The notes under the pieces were generated by a model that saw nothing but the letters and a program-made list of their open reading frames with translations, had not been told where the DNA came from and searched no databases. Made by a program: the position numbers and the translations under genes. A DNA stretch of 64,000 bases from positions 1,116,001-1,180,000 of the forward strand of contig JAALGY010000059.1 of the NCBI GenBank assembly GCA_032358165.1, in the 5' to 3' direction. The stretch is from Diplosphaera chodatii (taxonomy: Eukaryota; Chlorophyta; Trebouxiophyceae; Prasiolales; Stichococcaceae). Of this stretch, positions 24,927 to 36,960 are shown piece by piece (position 1 is the stretch's first letter; the number at the start of each line of letters is the position of its first letter).

Positions 24927-25447
24927 GGCGTTGCGGCGCTAGCGCCGGCTGCGGCACAGGCGGACTGCTGATGTGTGGGGTTGTGACGCTTACGCGACGC
25001 TTGGAGCGCGTGAAGCGGTGCAGTAGCAGTGTTGAAGTGTACAGCTGTTTGCGTATTCAGACACTTGAGATACTGTCCGACATGCGAAGGCGTGCCAATG
25101 GCAGCTGGCAAGCCGGGCTGCGACCTAGCAGCTGTGCCGAAGCAGGTGCCGAATCATGTCATAACCCCCCACAGGGCGGCTGACTGCTGATGTCAGGCTG
25201 CGCCAACATTGCAGGCAAACTGCACCCTAGTGACGCTAGTGTGCTCATGCTGCAGAGCATCGCCTCATCCTAGTACATTCCTGCAACCAGCTCGCATCTG
25301 CTGTAAGCTCCTGCACATGACTCGCCGCTGTGCCTACTAGGTGTCAGCTCCACGACACGACAGCGCCGACGGCAAGCGCTGTCGCGGCCGTCAGGTCTTC
25401 TGCACGCGTGCAAGCGCTCGCCGCTGGCAACTCGCCAAATCAGATGA
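24927..25447. other. Intergenic region upstream of the BAR-like gene
   Basis: About 520 bp between two minus-strand genes. It should contain the 3' end of the serine acetyltransferase transcript and the promoter of the BAR-like gene. No ORF or repeat of note. Confidence 0.55.
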
Positions 25448-28280
25448 TCAGATGACGTAGTCGTGGATGTAGTCGTCGCACTGGTCCATGTCGGTGGGCG
25501 GCTTGTGGTTGGTCTTGATGATGCGGGCGGGGACGCCCACAGCCACACAGGCCGGCGGCAGGTCGATTGTCACAACGCTGCCGGCTCCCACCTGGGGGTG
25601 ACGCAGGGCAGCTGGTGGTGAGTGCACTCTGCATAAAGTGATTTCAGGTGGCAGGCGCCATACCTGACAGCTGGCGCCATGAGCAGTGAATGCATGGACA
25701 GATACACAAATATGTGTGGACGCGATGCTGAGCCGTTGCTTTACAAGCACACTCTGGCATCCCGCATGTCTCATGGGCTCACCTTGGCGGCAGCGCCTAT
25801 GGTGACGGGCCCCAACACGCTGACCGCTGCGCCGAGCAGCACCCCGTCACCTGCAGCCGCAGCAGCGACAGCCCTTGGAGGCCGCAAGTTGTTGACATGA
25901 GCAGATGCACTTCAGCAATGTTGCGCCTAAGCATCTCGATGACATATGGGCAACCGCATGCTGCTGCTTGGGCTGATGCTCGGCTGTGCTCACAGCTGCA
26001 GCGCTGGAATCAAAGGGTGCAGGATTGCAGTGCAGCTCCGCTGCTGAGTGCGCTACTCACCGATGGTTGGGTGGCGCTTGCCGTCACGCACGCCGCTGCC
26101 GCCCAGCGTCACGCGGTGCAGCAGCGACACGCCATCGCCGATGACAGCGGTCTCGCCGATCACCTGCGCTGTGCAGTGAGCACCCTCAGCAGCGGCACTG
26201 CGGTGGTGCACAGCAGGAGGATCGTGCTTGGTACATGCCACGCATCGCGAGTGTGGTGCATCAGCACTGCGGCCCAGCTGCACTCATGATGCAATGGAAG
26301 CCGGCAGGCACGCTTCGCTTGTGAAGCCAAGTGCAAGCCTTAACCTGACGCAGACACTCACCACGCCGGTGGCATGGTCGATGAGCATGCCGCGCCCGAT
26401 CTTGGCCCCAGGGTGGATGTCCACATGCAGCACCTCCGACATACGGTTCTGCAGCGCCACCGCCAGGTTCTGCGGGCATACCATATGCTCATATTAAGTA
26501 GTCGTACGGGGGTTGCTTCCAGGAAGGGACAGTATCACCAAGGGGCACGAGCTTGCGCATGCATGTATCCTCGGCAGCTCCTGCGACGCTACACCAGGCG
26601 TGCTCACAAAACAGGAAACAACTGTGCATACGGAATGCCAGCAGGCTTGCTGATCTTGCACACTGTTCAGCCCACTCCGGTGTTGGTAGACGGCATGCGG
26701 CCTGCGAAGGCCTGCGAAGGCCAAAATGGACTGGAACGAGAGCGCCGAACCTTGCGGTCGTGGCCCCACAGCCAGTGCGCCAGGCGGTACGCCTGCAGCG
26801 CCTGGAAGCCCTTGAAGAACAGCAGCGGCTGGATGTACGCCACGCACGCCGCGTCGCGCTCCCGCACCGCGTGCAGGTCGTCCACACACGCCTCCAGCAG
26901 CGCCTGCAGAGTGCGTTGGAGGATGCAACACTTGAGCTGCGTCTGTTGTGTTTCCAGGCCGAGCTCATGTGCAGATGCCCCTCTCGCTGCAAGGTCAACG
27001 AGCTGCTTGCTGTGACGGCAGCGCATGCCGCCTGCACCCCCACCTGCAGCCAGCTCCCATGCATTCCTGAGCCAGCAGATGCTCATACCTCATCCTCCTC
27101 GTACGCCTGCAGGAAGAGGCCCTGCAGCTGCGCCGCCAGCAGCGTGCGGCTCGCAAGCTTGTTGGCCAGCAGGCTCGCGAGCGCGCGGCCCAGCCCCGTC
27201 TGCTCGTGCATCAGCACGTAGCTGTGCACGAAGCCCGCCAGCGACGGCTCCTGCCTCTGTGCTGGCCACAGATACGGTTCAGTAGCTGAAAACATAGCAA
27301 CACCTGTGCTGACAGTGGCACAACAGGTGCACAGAATCCCAGCACAGCTGAACCTGCACTTCACCACGGAACAGATGCCTTAGCCAAGAGCTCAAGCCTC
27401 TGCCACACAGCAGGCGAAGCTGCCCTTCGGCAACTGCAGCAGGCGCACCAGCTGCTCGCGCGCCTCCCGCTGGATCTCCTGCCAGAGGTCGGGCAGCGAC
27501 AGGTGGTGCGGCTTGCGGCTCCAGGCCGCCTCCGCCTCGATCACAGCCGCCGTCGACTGGTCCATCCGATCCAGCTCCTCGGACGAAACTGGTTTGAACT
27601 CTGCAGCGGGACATGCAGCTGTGCTTCAGGCTGCTTCGAGACACAACGCAGCTGCCAGCAGCGGCGCGGTCAGCAGGCGCAGGATGGCCGTGGGGGCGCG
27701 TGCGCCCGTGGGTTGATGTCAATATGAACGGGCGTGAGCTGCAGCTGAGATGGTCTAGGACTGCTGGCGCATGGGGCTGCACGAGCTGGCGATGCATCGG
27801 CGGTCCACGGATTTGATAGTCCTCACCTTCCCAGCGAGGCAGGCGCTCCTCAGGGATCGTCTGCGTGACCCAGGGCTCCACCCAGTCGGTGCTGCCCCTG
27901 AGCCGGTACTGGCCCCCGTGGATGTCCGCCTTGCTGACCTTGTTGCGCTGGCGCTTCGGCAGGTCCGGCAGCGGCTGACTGGGCGGCTCCTGCCGTGGCC
28001 GCTGGCTGCTGCTGCTGCTGCTTGTGCTGTTAGATGCCTGGGAGGCTGCAGCGCCGGCGGTGTGTCCAGAGCTGTGGTGCATGGGGACACCACTACTGCC
28101 GCCCGAATCGCTGCTGGTTGCATGCCATGTGCCAGAGCCGCGCCTGTTGCGGTGCCAGTGAGACGCCAGGTCGCGGGCGGCTGGAGCGTTCAGGCGCTGC
28201 GCATGCGCCGCGGCGTGCCGGCAGCTCAGGTGGCCCTGGCTGCCGCGGGCCTGCATTGCTGGCGCTGCCGTGTGCCGCAT
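25448..28280 (-). CDS. SAT: Serine O-acetyltransferase, probably organelle-targeted
   Basis: Makes O-acetylserine from serine and acetyl-CoA, the first committed step of cysteine synthesis. The first exon (28280 to about 27831) begins [13 protein letters not shown] and is rich in Ala, Arg, Ser and Gln without acid, typical of a transit peptide. It is followed by WEGEDYQ-type sequence, EEARELVRLL-like helices (27602-27410), the [15 protein letters not shown] region (27258-27090), the substrate-region [18 protein letters not shown] (about 26880-26760), then left-handed beta-helix exons: [19 protein letters not shown] with the catalytic His region (26472-26361), [20 protein letters not shown] (26164-26056), a hexapeptide exon (25855-25781) and the last exon ending DYVI, TGA at 25450-25448. 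The DYVI end is the known docking tail for O-acetylserine(thiol)lyase in plant-type cysteine synthase complexes. Nine or so exons, no breaks. Confidence 0.93.
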
Positions 28281-29555
28281 GGGAGAACGCCGTGCTACTC
28301 AGCCGTGCAAGGCCTGAGTCACACAAAGCTGCGCAGTTTGTGGCTCGGACCCGACGCTGCTCACAGAAGGCACCTGCATGCAATGCTGGCAGCGCTGCCA
28401 CATACCAGTGCTGTACGCAACAGCACGCTGGGATGCACTGTTTAGTCGCACGTGGATTCGCTGCCAGCCTGATATGGTTTAGGGACTGTGTTGCATGCTT
28501 CCGCAACCATCAGAAGGGAAAATGTTGTTGGTTCTGAAGTCGTAAAGACTCAGCACTTGGGCTGCCTGAAACGGGCGAACGTACAATGTCACATTACTTG
28601 CAGCTTTTCGATACTGCAACGTGAAGCTAGAGTGGCAAGTGGGCTGAGCTTTTGGCTTATGAGAGCCATACGCCAACCCTGTAGCATCGGACTATGCGGC
28701 GGCATCCGGCGGATTGGTGGGGCCGGCACCCTTCTGCACCTGCATGCCGCGATAGAACCAGAGCAGTCCTGATGCTCATAGTCAGCTCTGATCAGCATAT
28801 TTTCAGAGATTGTTACTGCAATGGTCACGGCCCTCAAACTGAATGCTGCAGCGCACATGAAGTCTGCTAGCTACAAGATGCTGCGACACTGCAAACAAGA
28901 GAGAATCCCGATGTCATCGCGTACAGCTTCTCCGTGCTGCGTGTGTCCATATGCAAACTTTGCTGCAACATGGTAGCAACATGGTGAGACAAGTACCGGC
29001 ACCCCAGACTGCCAGCTGCACAAGCTGCACGGCAGGGCTTCGTGCCAGCTTCCCGCCATATTGAGCCCTTGCATCCGCAGTACACACATCGCAACCCACA
29101 CATTTCTGTTGCAGCGTGATCACACTCTGGGTAGACCCGTTATCCACGGGGACACAAGCAACAGCTTGCGCACTGCGGCGTCCTGCCTGCGGCTTAGGTG
29201 GTGTCGAAATCTGTCACGGCAAGGTTGGAGCTTGCATGGCCTCCTGCGCAATCTGCGATCATAACAACACGCATGCATGTCAAGGGCTACCAGGAACGTG
29301 GCAATCAGAGTGCGAGGCACCTAACAGCTTCTGGGACGTACTGATCAGAGATGCACACCTTGTGCTGCAGGCACCAAGCAAACCTGCTGCCAAGTGGGTT
29401 GCTAGGCGACCGCAGAGGGAGCAGGCAGCAGTAGCATCTACTACGTCAGGCAGCAGGCGAAGTTATTGCAGCAGTGACCGGCTGCTGGTAGTCAGGGCGA
29501 GCCGCAGCGGCAGGGGCTTGCCTCGGTAGCAGAGCCTGCGCGGCTGCCGCGCCAC
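28281..29555. other. Divergent intergenic region between SAT and the DUF3754 gene
   Basis: About 1.3 kb separating two divergently transcribed starts, so it should hold both promoters. Relatively AT-rich at 28480-29120. No long frame, repeat or RNA gene was seen. Confidence 0.6.
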
Positions 29556-32500
29556 ATGGCGGCCGCCATGGTGCAAAGCCACACGGAGACGTTTGTGGAG
29601 CTGCCCAGCGACCCGGGGCTGCAGAAGGTGGTGTGCCCGCCGGAGCACTTTGTCAGCGTGGCGGCGCCCGACCTAAGCCGCACGCTCGCAAGTGAGTGGC
29701 AAGGAGTCAGCGGCAGAGTTATCAGCAGCCGCGTGATCAGCAGCTCTAAGCAGATGTGCTTGGCTGCTCCACACATGATGGCACCTCTTTGCTCAGCAGC
29801 CGATTGCGCTGCAGCAGTTCCCGCACCTGCTGCAACCTGTCAGCAGCCTGCACAGGGCTGGAGCAGGGCGTGCGCGGTACCGTGCAAGCTTTAGCTTGCC
29901 CCATTGGTGTGGTGTGAACCCAGCTGTGTGTGCTGCACAGAGAACATACCGCCGGAGCAGCTCACGGCCTTCCTGGCGTTCCACCGGCTGGTGGAGTCCA
30001 CCTGCCAGTTCGAGTATCTGGACGTGCGCAAGTGCGCGGCTCTCCCGCCAGACCACGCTGTCTACTTGCGTCACACCCGTGATGTCGTGGTGCCAGCCAG
30101 CAAGTCCGGGGCCCTGGCAGGGGCCGGCGGCAGCGGTCCTAGTATCACACCCACGCAATGCATTTCAGCGCTTGCCAACGGGGTACGCACTGTTCTCAGC
30201 ACTGGCATCTCCCAGACCCGACCATGTCCTTGTGCGCAGCCGGCTGAAGAAGGACTTCCAGCCGTTTGCGTGCGCCGCGGCGCGGCAGCCGCTGCCGCTG
30301 GCCAACCGTGAAGGTGAGAGCGCCCAAATCTGAGTTATATGGAAGTCGAAGTCGAAGCAGAGCGCCATCCCTGCCGCTGCGTCACGAGGTCGCAAATGCT
30401 GTGGTACAGGAGCTTTCACCTGTCCCAGAACACAAACAGCATACAACCTGCGCGTCGTGTTGCAGATAGCAATGCGATTGAGTTCCAATGTGGACAACAC
30501 CGGTTTGCCGTGCTGCAGAGCGGCCATCTTCTACAAGTTCCTGAACCAGGACGAGCTGCTGCACTTCGTGAGCAGCTGATCATTTGGCTTCAATCTGACG
30601 ACAACCCTATACCGTTCCGTGCTGCAGAGCCGCCGTCCGACCAGTACCTGGACCAGGAGGAGCTGGACTTCGTGTGCGGCTTCGACGCGCTCATGGAGGC
30701 GGCGCACTACAAGCGGCTCAGCCAGGCGGAGTGGGAGACCGCCGACCGGGAGGAGTTCACGGTGGGTGTTGCGGAAGAAACCTAAGAATGTGAACCCCAA
30801 GACCTTGCTTGGCGCACCACAACCGGCTCAGCCAGGCGGAGTGGGAGACCGCCGGCCGGGAGGAGTTCACGGTGAGGCCTGCTCCACTCGAGACGCAGCA
30901 GACTGGTAGTGGCGCACCCCAAGCGATCATCCTGGGCAGAGTGGCTGACCGCCAAGCAGCGCGTGTCCTCGAGAGCAGCGTGAAGCCATCTATAGCTTGA
31001 CCACTTTCGCCAACCTCAAACCCACAGCGACAACAGGCTCTGGCAGGACCAGTGGATGCAGCGCCTAGCCGCCAGGCTGTCCTCTCAGACAACCAGGGCG
31101 CTGCATGGGCCGTCATGCTCACTGCGATGCTGTCCACCCGCAGTTCACGATGCCGGTGGAGGTGGACTGGAGCAAGAACGACACCTCGCTGATGGGCCGC
31201 TTCTGGGCGGCTCACCCCGGGGAGCAGGCGGAAGCAGCGGAGATCTCCGACCGCATCCTCGTCTTCCACCGCGGCGTGGACACGGTGACTTCTTGTGCTG
31301 CATACACTGTGCTCTGGTGCCTGTCTTGGCTGATGCACGTCGGTGCATCAGCACAGGAACCTTTGGGTTGTGCGCCTTCTTGTTGCACCGTGTCCGACCA
31401 GGTCTGTACTGCCGAGGAAAACACAACGCATCAACTTGCTGATCACCTGTTGAGAAAGCAGCAACGGATCAGGGGACCTTGTATTGTCCGTGCAGGCAAC
31501 TGCCAGCGGCCTGTACATTGCGGAGAAGATCGACCTGCTGGTCGCGTACCTCATAGCGCAGCCGCTGGGCAACCTGCTGGTCAAGTACTTCCCCCAGGTA
31601 AGCTTGGTCACCCGCCAATCTTGATAGTTGCCCAGGCTTATTTGGCACATGGACAACAACATGAGTTCAAGCAGCATCGTCAAGTCATGACCTTCCCATT
31701 CATAGGCATATTTACATACCCGAGCTTCAAGCTAGCCACGGGGGCATGCATGGCAAAACAAAGTGTTGCTGAGGAAATGAGCGTTCTAATCCGTTGGACA
31801 ATACGCTCTATGTGAGTGTGCTGACTTTCCCCCTGCAGCTGGGCGACACCAGCGTGATGCAGGCGGTGCTGAAGATGGGCGACGGCGTGCACAAGACCAC
31901 GCAGAAGCCGGTGCCGCAGGAGCTGCAGCACCAGCACTCCAAGGTGACTCAGGGGGCCCATGACAAAGCCGGTTTGTGCAATATGCAAGGGGCCTCCAGC
32001 CGGACTGGTGTACGCCATTCGTCATCGGGGCCTGCCAGCTGAGCTGTTGTTACGGTTGCCTGTGCAGCTGAACAACAGGGTTGCCTTGCCAGGCTGCAGC
32101 TGCACCACGGTATTCCTGGGCTGCTTTCCAGGTGATCTACCGCTCCAGCCTGGAGCGCCAGATGCCGGACGCCAAGACCGTCTTCGCCAAGCTGTTCAGC
32201 ACGCTGCAGCTGACGGAGCCCCAGTTCAAGTCCGTGGTGGTGCTGTTCCGCAACAAGGTGCTGGCGCAGATGCTGCCTTGCGGCTGTGCCCCGCAGCGCC
32301 TTCCATCGTGCTTGCCTTCACCCCAATTGGGTGCCTCTGAGCTGGCCCAATAGTGCAGGTCCTTGCTGCCCTATCGACCGAGCATCGCCCCGCTGCATGG
32401 GGACTCCAGCTGTGTGCGTCACATGCCCACAAGTCTTCCTTGTGATCTGGATGGTCATGGCCAGTATGAACATCTCTTCCATCTACGACTAGCAGCATGA

Positions 32501-35500
32501 GACTCACCGCGACGACATGCAGGTGGATGAGGCGGCGTTTAAGCCTCCGCCGCCGCCGGCGGGGCAGGAGAAGGCCGCGCCGCCGCCCGCCCCCAACGCC
32601 GACTTCAACAAGGTGCTGCTATCCAGCAGCGCTATTTTGCATTCATAACCTCTAGCAGGCTGTCTGCAGGGCTGCTAACGATGCTGGAGCGGCTGCATCC
32701 ACCCACAGAGTCCTCATTGCAGCATGGACAGCCACATGGCACGAGACCTGTGCTACGGGCGTCAACCTGATTCTGTTTTGCGCGGCAGGCGCTGGAGCGG
32801 CGCAACATCCACATCAAACGATTTGAGGAGATCCCCATTGCCGACACCGAGCTGATTTTCCCGGACAAGACCATCTTCCTGAAGCCGCTGACCATCCTGC
32901 AGCTGGCGGTGACGCTCATCGGCGGGCTCGTCGCGGCCTTCGCCACGCTCTGGGGGGTGCGTGCATCCTGGACGCAAGCAAGCACCTCGTCACAGTGTGC
33001 TGGCATGTGCATGCCAGCGGTGTATACGAAAGCTCGCAGGCCTGATGTGCTCTGCCATGGTGACGCAGAGCAAGGTCAGCATGAGCCTCGTGGGCTCCAT
33101 CATCGTGCTGCTGGCCGGCCGCGCCTCCCAGGTAGGGTTCGGCTGACCCGCTGATTCTATGGTCTACAGTGCCTCATGATCTTGCACGTCTTTTAAAGAA
33201 ATGTGCTGGCAGACTCGTTGTTGCTGCTGCTCTGCAGGTGTACTTCAGCGCCAACATGCAGCGGCAGGCGATCAGCGACGCAATGACCAAGGGGCTGTAC
33301 GAGAAGACGCGTGACAGCCAGGAGGGCGTGCTGTTCAGGTGCGGCCCGGCCTGCAGGCTTGGGTACCAGCTGCGTCCGGCTGCTAGCTTGCGGTGCAGCT
33401 GTGCAAAGCGGCGTGCTGTAGCAGGAGGGGTCTGAGGCGTGCGGCGTCCTGCTGCTGGCATGCCTGCATGCAGGATGATCTGTAGCTGTGCGGTACACAG
33501 CAGCGTGCAACACTCAGCGGGTGGGATGCTGCGTCTGAAGCATGCTCGCGGCCTGTCGCAGGCTGCTGGAGGAGATGACCGACCAGCACATCAAGGAGGT
33601 GCTGCTCGCGTACACCATCCTGCTGACCAGCACCACAGGTACACCGCCGGTGCTGTCGGCACCAGGCTCGCCTGCGCCAGTCGTCGATGAACTGCCCAGC
33701 ACTGGTGCTCGCAGTAGCACTGCTGTGTTGTTGCCAGTTGCCATGCTGCGGCACGTTCAGGCATCGCAGTTTGTTGGCCGCTATGGTTGCTGTGTGGTCC
33801 ATGAGCAGTGTACATCAGCGTCCGTGCATCTAGCACCGGCTGCAGCCCTCCAACTTGCAGATTGTGACGCCACCACTCTGTCTCCTCCTGAAATGCTGTG
33901 CTTCCATTCTGCTGCAGGGCGGGCGCTGTCGGTGCAGGAGCTGGACCGGCAGTGCGAGGCGTACCTGAAGCAGCGCTTCGGGGAGGAGCTGGACTTTGCC
34001 ATCGAGGGCAGCCTGGCGTCGCTGCTGGCCGACGGCGTGATCCGCCGCGACGAGCAGGTGGGCTACGATTTTCAAATTGACTACCCGTCGGTGAAAGCCG
34101 TTTGCTAAACCCCAATGGGCCATAAAAAGATAGATAAATTATTTTCACTTTTTTCTTACACACACAGCATCTGTCGTGGACCCCTCTCCGGCTGTGCGCT
34201 CACGTGCACCAGTGCGGTGTGACAATCTGCGCTGGTCCTCGTTGCCACTCTGACGACCCAGGCTACTGGAGTGGTGTGCATGATGGCCAGCAGACAGGCC
34301 AGGGTGTTTGGGGAGAACGTGCATGGCCGCAAATGCAGGCTGGCAAACGGTGCCAGGATGCAGGGTCACCATGCATGCACGTTTTACGGTCTCCAGGACA
34401 CGTGCAAAAGAGCGCCATGCAGTGTGCTTGCACAGCGGGACCCTGTCCACCCGTGCCCTACAGGGCCTGCTGACGGCGGTGCCGCTGGAGGAGGCGGTGC
34501 AGCGGCTGCGGCACAAGTGGAGCAGCTTCTTCAGCGCCGACGGCGCCGCCCGGTCGGCGCGCAACCCGCGGCTGGCGCGCATCACCGAGCGCCGCTCGAG
34601 CCTGGGCCCCATCCCCGAGGCGGCGGTGAGCCGCCCGCAGCACAGCTCACTTTGGTTGAAGATGGAGTCGCAGTGCTCGAGTGACGGCAGCCTGCTGCGG
34701 GAAAAATGAGTCTGATGTACTTCCAAAGAAGCAGCACGATTTCTCAACCTTTGACGCTGCGCACGTTTGACAGATTGTTCAGCAGCGCTTGGAGCAAGTC
34801 GATTGGGGCTTGCAGGAGCCATAGCCACATGCAACTTCAGTGGACATCCCGAACCTGTTGCACGGGGGCTCGAAACGTCGGTGTTCCTGCTGCAGGTGGA
34901 CCAGGCGCAGCTGGACAAGCTGTTCGGCGGCGATGGGACGGGGCCCCGCTCGCGCTTTGGCGGCGGCGGCGGCGGCGGCAGCGGCGGGAGTGGCTTCGCA
35001 CCACAAGGGGCTGTGAACACGTCCGAGCGCCCCCTGGCCACCGTGTCCCCCATCAATGTGGAGGCGGTGGGCCCGCCGCCGGCAGCGCCGGTATGCGCCA
35101 TCCTGAAATCCCTAAACCCTGAATGCCAAACAGCGTGCACTCCCTTGCTCAGCCCAGCGAGCCAGATGAAGTTGCAGAGTGTTCTGGAGCCGATCGCAAG
35201 CTTCTTTTGCGTTGACGAGGCAAGCGTTCGTGCTGCAGGGTGCCCAAGCGTCCCAAGGCGGCAGCCCCACGCCCAAGAAGCGCCTCAGCTCCATGATCAA
35301 GTCGGTGAGCAGATGCTAGGGTTACGGTTCTCACAACGCCTACATGAGCAGTTCCAAGACAGCTGGCTGTAGCCTTCGTTCTCATGACAAACTAGGCGCA
35401 GAGCCTTGGCATCGGTGTTGAGACACAAGCTGCCATGTCTGTATGCTGCAGCGATCACAGGACAGCTGGGCTATGCGCTGTAACCCAGAGCATAGTGCTA

Positions 35501-35736
35501 AGTTCGTCTTGGATCGCTGCAGCATGATCAGCTTGCATGTCCTGGCTGTGGCCCCGCTGTGAGGGGAACCTGAACCACAATTCAGTTCTGCCTGGAACGG
35601 ATCAGCCATACAGAGTGGACGTCCGTGGTGCTGAGCTTGCTTATGGTTATGTGTTTGCGGTAAAACACTACTTACTGCTGCTGATGTTGCTGTGCAGGTG
35701 GGCGCCAGTATGACTGGAAAGAGCCACGATACATGA
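29556..35736 (+). CDS. DUF3754 / TMEM143-like membrane protein
   Basis: Starts MAAAMVQSHTETFVELP. Successive exons give the order seen in DUF3754 proteins: ENIPPEQLTAFLAFHRLVES (29941 on), FYKFLNQDELLHF (about 30520-30568), LDQEELDFVCGFDALMEAA (30640-30760), MPVEVDWSKNDTSLMGRFW (31145-31285), SGLYIAEKIDLLVAYLIAQP (31500-31597), a central exon with VIYRSSLERQMPDAKTVF (32133 on), KRFEEIPIADTELIFPDK (32790 on), a TM segment LTILQLAVTLIGGLVAAFA (32888-32957), a second hydrophobic segment SLVGSIIVLLAGRASQVYF (33083 on) and helices SVQELDRQCEAYLKQRFGE (33920-34056). The C-terminal part is Gly/Ser/Pro-rich and ends with a short exon VGASMTGKSHDT (35698-35736). Family members are predicted organellar membrane proteins of unclear role; no catalytic motif is visible. 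Confidence 0.8.
30701..30962 (+). repeat. Exon echoes, offsets 110 and 100 bp, in the DUF3754 gene (donor side)
   Basis: The exon end encoding RLSQAEWETADREEFT with its donor (30701-30770) is repeated at 30811-30876 as RLSQAEWETAGREEFT, also followed by a donor-like GGTGAGG. A third, worn copy starts at 30911 (GGCGCACCCCAAGCG). The three begin GGCGCAC at 30701, 30811 and 30911. Confidence 0.9.
35110..35120 (+). repeat. Interstitial telomere-like string in a DUF3754 intron
   Basis: CCCTAAACCCT, 1.6 units of the chlorophyte/plant telomere repeat, lies about 20 bases inside the intron following the exon that ends near 35093. Confidence 0.7.
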
Positions 35737-36752
35737 TGATGTCATCCGCCTTTGGCTTCTCACAGTACTCGGGGGGCAAGCTCCAGGGAACAGCTGCAGA
35801 CGGACTGCCAAGGGCATGGAGTGTGCTGCTCTGTAGCAGGCTTACACAATGGCGGAGCCTCAGAGTCATGCTGTACACATCAGTACCCATGGGTAGATGA
35901 ACCCTACCCTGGCCACATAACGGTGCACGTATCACTGGTATTGCGAAGCATTTGCCACACATAGCTGACAACAAACGTGTTGCTTGTGCAAGCGGGTTGG
36001 GTCTGTCAGCTGCTGCCGCTTTGTGACCATTGATTTCACAAGCTGGGCAGTGGTTTGAGTTGTGACCTGTGGATCGAAAGGCTCGGTGCATCACACACGA
36101 AAGTGCAAGAGATTACGAAGGTGCAGCCAGAGGCCTCCAGCGTTCGTCACGGCCAACAAATACTCCACAACTTGACGACAGTGAATCAAGGTGCCGCAAG
36201 TCGACCAAATTAGCAACACGTCACACTGTGAGATACCGTGCCAATGACGCAAGTGATCAACTGATGTTCAATATCAAGCGTCTATGAAGTTGGCGTTGCT
36301 GTCACATCTCGCTGTGCAGCGGTCTCCTTCGACTGCACAGTGGCATCAATGGTCGCGCTGATTCTATGAAGTACTCGACCCAGGTAGGCACGAATGCCGC
36401 TATGAGGTCCCAGTCACGGCTGCCGCCGTCGTAGCAGCTGCTTATTGTACCGCAAGCCTGTGTCTAGATGCCGTCCCGCCGCAGCTGTGAGTGCTGCGCT
36501 GGAGCCGCAGGCCTTGGCAACACTGCCTTGTGCTGACACGCTGCACCGCTGTCTGCCGTTGCCGTGCTGTTTTGGGCTAACGCTGCTGATGAATGACCAT
36601 ACGCCAGTAACACCCTCCTATGTCTGTCGCTGAATCCACTGGATGCTTAGGGTTTTGCGAACCAGATGCATGCTGCTCTAATGCAGCACATGCCGCAGCA
36701 CAGTAAAAGCTGCAGCACCTGATGTGCTGAGGTTGCTGCGGCTTTGAACCCC
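35737..36752. other. Convergent intergenic region, DUF3754 gene to glycosyltransferase gene
   Basis: Both 3' untranslated regions, about 1 kb. TTAGGGTTTT occurs at 36648-36657. No coding or RNA feature was recognised. Confidence 0.55.
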
Positions 36753-36960
36753 GCTCAGATGCCGGGTGCCAGTTGCCGAATGCCGTCGCTCGGCTCTGGT
36801 TTAGGGTCTGAACCCTCTAAACCCCGCTCAGATGCCGGGGTGCCAGTTGCCGATCTCCATGCCGTCGCTCGGCTCTGGTTTAGGGTTTGAACCCTCTAAA
36901 CCCTGCTCAGATGCCGGGGTGCCAGTTGCCGATCTCCATGCCGTCGCCCAGCGCCGCCAG
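36753..36960 (-). repeat. Tandem repeat of the last codons, stop and 3' flank of the glycosyltransferase gene
   Basis: The final codons GDGMEIGNWHPGI and the stop (36907-36945) are copied twice downstream on the minus strand; GCTCAG marks the units at 36905, 36826 and 36753 (79 and 73 bp). The 36826 copy keeps the same codons and stop; the 36753 copy has lost ATCTCC (6 bp). The joints carry GGTTTAGGGTTT (36877-36888) and GGTTTAGGGT (36798-36807), facing inverted CTCTAAACCC strings that could pair into a hairpin. Confidence 0.9.

Noticed and set aside
36877..36903. Possible tRNA T-arm-like GGTTTGAACCC sequence
   Set aside because: It is part of the tandem telomere-like joint; no acceptor or anticodon stem can be built around it.
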